A stretch of DNA of 8,262 nucleotides from Elusimicrobiota bacterium (lineage in GTDB: Bacteria; Elusimicrobiota; Elusimicrobia; Elusimicrobiales; UBA9959): contig DMES01000061.1 in the NCBI GenBank assembly GCA_003450815.1, positions 1-8,262 of the forward strand. Reading direction: 5' to 3'. The notes below the pieces were generated by a model, which saw nothing but the letters and a program-made list of their open reading frames with translations, did not search any database and was not told the DNA's origin. Below are positions 6,105 to 8,262 of this stretch, one piece after another. Within the stretch, counting starts at the first letter, position 1. Every line of letters begins with the position of its first letter. The position numbers and the translations under genes are program-made.

Positions 6105-6380
6105 ATGAAGTCCTACACGCCTTTCCAACAGGCCGTATGGCGTACCTGCATGAAAATTCCAAAGGGACAGACGCGCAGTTATAAGTGGATAGCGGAACAA
6201 ATCGGCAGACCTGGCGCAATGCGGGCTGTAGGCTCCGCCCTTGGAAAAAACCCTTTCGCCCCAATTGTCCCCTGCCACAGAGTAATAAAATCGGACGGCA
6301 CCATAGGCGGATTCTCAGCCCCCGGCGGCCTGGCCTCAAAACGCCAACTACTCCAAAAAGAAAAAGCCCCCGAATTTTAA
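6105..6380 (+). CDS. Stand-alone alkylguanine-DNA alkyltransferase catalytic domain
   Basis: The product is 91 residues and covers only the C-terminal DNA-binding/active-site domain of O6-alkylguanine-DNA alkyltransferases (Ogt/Ada-C/MGMT). All family landmarks are visible: TPFQQAVW start, IPKGQTRSYKWIA with the Tyr of the recognition helix, RAVGSALGKNP with the Arg finger and Asn hinge, PCHRVIKSDGTIGGF with the acceptor Cys, and GLASKRQLL followed by Glu. Alkyltransferase-like (ATL) proteins of this size usually carry Trp in place of that Cys, so this one may keep the suicide transfer reaction rather than only flag lesions. ATG 6105 is preferred because AGGTG (6091-6095) lies 9 nt upstream and the domain begins there; ATG 6078 (nine residues more) is the alternative. 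An in-frame TTG at 6057 falls inside the hairpin and is unlikely. It follows a uvrC-like gene, and ATL proteins are known to feed lesions to nucleotide excision repair. Confidence 0.87.
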   Translation: MKSYTPFQQAVWRTCMKIPKGQTRSYKWIAEQIGRPGAMRAVGSALGKNPFAPIVPCHRVIKSDGTIGGFSAPGGLASKRQLLQKEKAPEF

Positions 6381-6387
6381 TCCGGGG
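6355..6387 (-). terminator. Possible minus-strand intrinsic terminator
   Basis: Read on the minus strand, CCCCG (6387-6383) and CGGGG (6372-6368) form a 5-bp GC stem around a 10-nt AT-rich loop, followed by GC, TTTTT, C, TTTTT. It overlaps the end of the alkyltransferase gene and could block transcription coming from the minus-strand genes at 7.2-8.3 kb. The A-rich codons (KEKAPEF) may make the pattern by chance. Confidence 0.33.
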
Positions 6388-6426
6388 ACATAATACTCAT
6401 TTCTCTGGAATTACGTATTGTGTCCC
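6385..6426. repeat. REP-like palindrome after the alkyltransferase gene
   Basis: GGGACATAATAC (6385-6396) pairs with GTATTGTGTCCC (6415-6426) over 12 bp with one T-G wobble, enclosing an 18-nt loop. It starts 4 bases past the preceding stop codon. Short palindromes in such positions are typical of REP-type sequences, including those moved by RAYT (IS200-like) transposases; no such transposase is in the window. Its right arm is the site into which the next element inserted. Confidence 0.55.
6416..6426. repeat. Left copy of 11-bp target duplication
   Basis: TATTGTGTCCC directly abuts the left terminal inverted repeat of the element at 6427 and is repeated exactly at 6775-6785. Confidence 0.8.
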
Positions 6427-6774
6427 GAATGGCACTAACTTAAGAAAAGGCAACTTTTAATATTATCAGTTCTCTAATACCGCCGGGTGGGTGAGTCGGC
6501 CGTATCATCAATAAGGGCGGGATTACCTATTACCTAAAAAAAAGCTAAAACTATAATCTGCGCGGGTGGCACGGGACTGGATAAGCAAAACGCTCCGGAG
6601 CCCGCCGCTTGCGTAGCGCGGCGGGCGAGGATGCGAAGGGCGGGCACGGTGCTGCCCGACCCTGGTTTTGCGTTCCAGTTCCGCGCCAGGCCCCGCGCTC
6701 TCAAGGGATAAGCCGCTGTTTAAGGTTATTGGGTATCCCCTTGTGAAAGACGACGGCTTAAGTTAGTGCCATTC
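6427..6774. mobile_element. MITE-like non-autonomous element, 348 bp, possibly IS4-type
   Basis: The ends are perfect 18-bp terminal inverted repeats: GAATGGCACTAACTTAAG at 6427-6444 and its reverse complement at 6757-6774. Both are flanked by the same 11-bp sequence TATTGTGTCCC in direct orientation, the expected scar of transposition. There is no open reading frame for a transposase, so mobility would depend on an enzyme encoded elsewhere. The end sequence resembles my recollection of IS4 ends (TAATGCCGATCAGTTAAG), and several IS4-family groups make duplications near 11 bp; this family link is an inference. The identical duplications suggest a fairly recent insertion. The interior holds strong secondary structure described separately. 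Confidence 0.82.
6560..6698. other. Branched palindromic structure inside the MITE
   Basis: A long imperfect outer stem joins 6560-6591 to 6665-6698: GCGCGGG with CCCGCGC, TGGC with GCCA, CGGGACTGG with CCAGTTCCG, and GCAAAAC with GTTTTGC. It encloses two hairpins: 6600-6608 with 6618-6626 (9 bp, loop 9) and 6641-6646 with 6653-6658 (6 bp, loop 6). A smaller hairpin with one bulge follows outside it (6702-6710 with 6734-6743). The fold could act as DNA cruciform or as RNA; no promoter or known RNA family is recognised. Confidence 0.5.
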
Positions 6775-6785
6775 TATTGTGTCCC
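6775..6785. repeat. Right copy of 11-bp target duplication
   Basis: TATTGTGTCCC follows the right terminal inverted repeat and is identical to 6416-6426. Confidence 0.8.
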
Positions 6786-6795
6786 TGATTTTCTA

Positions 6796-6997
6796 AGGAG
6801 AGAGCCGGCGGGTTTCCCGCGCGCTCCAAGACCGGGTTTTGGCCGAAGAAGGCCGGGGTCTTCCGCCGGCTGCGGAACGCGCCGGCCCGACACAGCGGGC
6901 CGGCTTGAACGGTCCTCGCCGTCCCAGTGGGATTCGCTACAGACCCCGGCCTTAAAACCCTAAAGGGAGCGCGCGGAAAACCCGCCGGCTCTTTCTT
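6796..6997. repeat. Long palindromic element with internal hairpins
   Basis: The outer arms 6801-6827 and 6966-6992 are reverse complements at 26 of 27 positions, and the pairing extends with wobbles to 6796 and 6997. Inward, 6834-6840 pairs with 6954-6960 (7 bp) and 6849-6861 pairs perfectly with 6941-6953 (13 bp). The enclosed part carries local hairpins at 6861-6877, 6881-6904 (9-bp GC stem), 6909-6922 and 6922-6932, the last two sharing one base. It is GC-rich with an AT-rich flank on the right. No convincing target duplication was found and no coding potential is evident. It could be a palindromic repeat family, a second MITE or a structured RNA gene. Confidence 0.62.
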
Positions 6998-7134
6998 ACC
7001 GTCAAAATTTTTAATTTAATGTGTTCCCACCCTATTTTGATACTTCCGATTAACCCACCCGTAGGCAACCGCAAATCGTATGCCGCAATGCATATTTTTT
7101 CCGAAATCCCAAGTTCACAATTAAAAACCATTCA

Positions 7135-7241
7135 TTATTTTCCAGCCAGTTCGTTCTTCAGTAAACCACGGGCCTTATTCTTTATCTCATTCGCTAAACG
7201 CTTTGAATTGATAACAGATTGGAGCGCCTTTATTTGCCATT
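7135..7241 (-). other. Out-of-frame continuation of the small ORF
   Basis: Read one base back from the frame of the upstream small ORF, this stretch stays open for about 34 codons (WQIKALQSVINSKRLANEIK onward), Lys-rich and helical like the ORF before it, and ends in TAA at 7137-7135. It has no start codon of its own near the junction. It is either the second half of a frameshifted gene or is reached by -1 slippage at A AAA AAT (7245-7239). The 6998-7134 stretch beside it is AT-rich and shows nothing I can support. Confidence 0.35.
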
Positions 7242-7406
7242 TTTTAAAAAGATACGTCGTGCCTTATACCATCTTGTTTGAGCAGATGATTTTTTATCCC
7301 CTTTTTTTATCAAAAGTTGCATGATTTTATCTTGGCCACCATTTTTAAAGCTATTATAAAATCTTACAAACTTTTCTTTCCCTACTGAATTTAAGGTTCT
7401 CTTCAT
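7230..7406 (-). CDS. Small basic protein of unknown function, possibly frameshifted
   Basis: The product is 58 residues, MKRTLNSVGKEKFVRFYNSF onward, rich in Lys and Arg and probably helical, with no signal peptide or membrane segment. It has the clearest ribosome binding site in the window: GTGAGGG on the minus strand (7419-7413), 6 nt before the ATG at 7406. It starts 15 nt after the stop of the TPR gene, so the two probably form one transcript. Just before its stop the sequence is TTA AAA AAT GGC AAA TAA. A -1 shift at A AAA AAT opens a further 34 codons, giving a product near 90 residues. The RWYKARRIF stretch might belong to a nucleic-acid binding helix, but I do not recognise a family. 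Confidence 0.5.
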   Translation of the reverse strand: MKRTLNSVGKEKFVRFYNSFKNGGQDKIMQLLIKKGDKKSSAQTRWYKARRIFLKNGK

Positions 7407-7421
7407 AACTTACCCTCACTA

Positions 7422-8132
7422 TTATTTTTGAGATAGACTTCGAGATATTCCATCGTCGGTGGCCGCCTTTTCATATTCTCCCTTAGCACGATAGGCAATT
7501 CCGCGATTATTATATGCCGTAGCAATTTTTGGGTTTATGGCTATTGCTTTAGAATAATCCTCAATTGCCTTATCATACTCACCATTGCTATGGTAGGCAT
7601 ATCCGCGGTAAACATATGCATCAGCACACTTTGGGTCTATGGCTATAGCTTTGGAGCAATCTTCTATCGCCATACTGAAGTCGCCTTTATTAATATGTGC
7701 GAATCCACGATTGCAATATGCGCTAATCAACTTTGGGTCAATCGTTATCGCTTTGGAATAATCTTCTATCGCTTTGTCATACTTACCCTTTATAGCATAG
7801 GACTCTCCGCGGTTAGAATATGCAACAGCCAACTTCGGGTTAATGGCTATCGCTTTGGAGTAATCCTCAATTGCTTTGTCATACTCACCCATATCATTAT
7901 AGGTAGACCCGCGGTTATAATATACCCCAACACTATCGGCATTAATGTATATCGCTTTTGAATGATCTTCAATAGCTTTGTCATACTCACCATTTTGGTC
8001 ATGTGCTATTCCGAGGTGAGAATATGCCGCAGCCAATTTCGGGTCAATTGCAAGTGCTTTGGACTTCAATTGCCTTATGAACCTCACCCTTCTGACTATA
8101 GACCAATCCGCGGGAAGTGTATACCACAGCAC
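7422..8132 (-). CDS. TPR-repeat protein, 3' part of a frameshifted gene
   Basis: From about residue 24 the 236-residue frame consists of 34-residue tetratricopeptide repeats with a near-invariant body: GEYDKAIEDYSKAIAINPKLAVAY-NRG-AY. Six units are visible, and the last ends in an irregular tail (EKAATDDGISRSLSQK). TPR arrays are helical scaffolds for protein-protein contact; nothing shows the partner. The first 23 residues (MLWYTLPADWSIVRRV) are a misread of two further TPR units that lie in another frame upstream, so the ATG at 8132 is probably not the natural start. Unit-to-unit DNA identity is high, suggesting recent tandem duplication. The region is much more AT-rich than the genes at 1-6380. 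The small downstream ORF starts 15 nt after the stop. Confidence 0.7.
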   Translation of the reverse strand: MLWYTLPADWSIVRRVRFIRQLKSKALAIDPKLAAAYSHLGIAHDQNGEYDKAIEDHSKAIYINADSVGVYYNRGSTYNDMGEYDKAIEDYSKAIAINPKLAVAYSNRGESYAIKGKYDKAIEDYSKAITIDPKLISAYCNRGFAHINKGDFSMAIEDCSKAIAIDPKCADAYVYRGYAYHSNGEYDKAIEDYSKAIAINPKIATAYNNRGIAYRAKGEYEKAATDDGISRSLSQK

Positions 8133-8262
8133 TTTTTGGATTAATGGCTATCGCTTTAGAATAATCCTTAATAGCTTTGTCATATTCACCTTTCTCGGCA
8201 TAGGCAGTCCCTCTACCAAAATAAGCATCCCAATAGGCAGGGGAAATGCTAATCGCTACACC
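8044..8262 (-). pseudogene. 5' fragment of the TPR gene, other frame, cut by window edge
   Basis: The open frame entering from the window edge encodes SPAYWDAYFGRGTAYAEKGE, then YDKAIKDYSKAIAINPKS and a second unit ending KGEVHKAIE. It then runs out of register into VQSTCN and a TGA at 8046-8044. Comparison with the sister repeats shows that about 5 nt are missing at 8063/8064: GAA G.....TCC AAA where others read GAA GAT TAT TCT AAA. The gene is therefore interrupted, with its true start to the right of this window. Confidence 0.72.

Noticed and set aside
6766..6963. 65-codon plus-strand ORF across the palindromic element
   Set aside because: It begins inside the MITE end and target duplication, and its Arg/Pro/Gly composition simply reflects GC-rich stems.
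6796..6997. Reading the long palindrome as a second transposon with target duplication
   Set aside because: Candidate flanking matches around 6786-6795 and 6998-7010 are short and AT-rich; none is convincing.
6952..7131. 59-codon minus-strand ORF (MVFNCELGISEKICIAAYDL onward)
   Set aside because: Its last third is made of the palindromic element, it has no ribosome binding site and I recognise no family. It could be a gene remnant cut by the repeat.
7019..7324. 101-codon plus-strand ORF (MCSHPILILPINPPVGNRKS onward)
   Set aside because: It is antisense to the minus-strand small ORF that has a strong ribosome binding site, and its composition is that of a frame shadow.
7590..8144. Plus-strand ORFs with repeated Val-Ile-Leu-Thr segments
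   Set aside because: The periodicity is the antisense image of the 102-bp TPR units.
7422..8262. CRISPR-like or satellite interpretation of the 102-bp periodic repeats
   Set aside because: The period equals 34 codons and the translation is canonical TPR, which explains the repeats fully.

Overview
The window reads as chromosomal DNA from a diderm (outer-membrane) bacterium, probably uncultured. An LptE-type lipoprotein for lipopolysaccharide export and two exported products point to an outer membrane. The left 6.4 kb is moderately GC-rich with few Shine-Dalgarno sequences. Elusimicrobiota or a similar lineage is a guess from general feel only; no phylogenetic marker here decides it.

Left block (1-6380), housekeeping genes. 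A secreted protein with an alpha-crystallin-like (small heat shock protein) C-terminal domain (128-805) is followed by an LptE-like lipoprotein (887-1546) and DNA polymerase III delta, holA (1575-2576). Facing holA is rpsT (ribosomal protein S20, minus strand, 2689-2985). Diverging from rpsT, with only 21 bp between start codons, is murJ (lipid II flippase, 3007-4560). Then come a shortened UvrC-like nuclease (4689-5999) and a stand-alone alkylguanine alkyltransferase domain with its active-site Cys (6105-6380). The lptE-holA, holA-rpsT and rpsT-murJ neighbourhoods are each familiar from other bacteria, so this is an ordinary core region for envelope assembly, replication, translation and DNA repair.

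The spacers are the unusual part of the left block. Three of them (790-863, 2631-2703, 4573-4670) share one architecture: an array of imperfect 7-bp repeats, an A-rich centre of 37-38 nt, and an inverted copy of the array. The heptamer differs completely between the three sites. At two sites the repeat supplies the last codons and the stop codon of a gene.

Middle block (6381-7000), gene-free and layered. A REP-like palindrome (6385-6426) directly after the alkyltransferase gene has been hit by a 348-bp non-autonomous element (6427-6774) with perfect 18-bp terminal inverted repeats and an 11-bp target duplication. The inside of this element can fold into a large branched structure. A second, unrelated palindromic element of about 200 bp (6796-6997) follows.

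Right block (7000-8262), visibly more AT-rich and all minus strand. It holds a TPR-repeat gene broken by an apparent 5-nt deletion and continuing past the window edge. Downstream is a 58-codon ORF with a clear ribosome binding site, which ends just after a run of six A; a -1 shift there would extend it to about 90 residues. Composition, disrupted genes and adjoining mobile DNA suggest an acquired, decaying segment.
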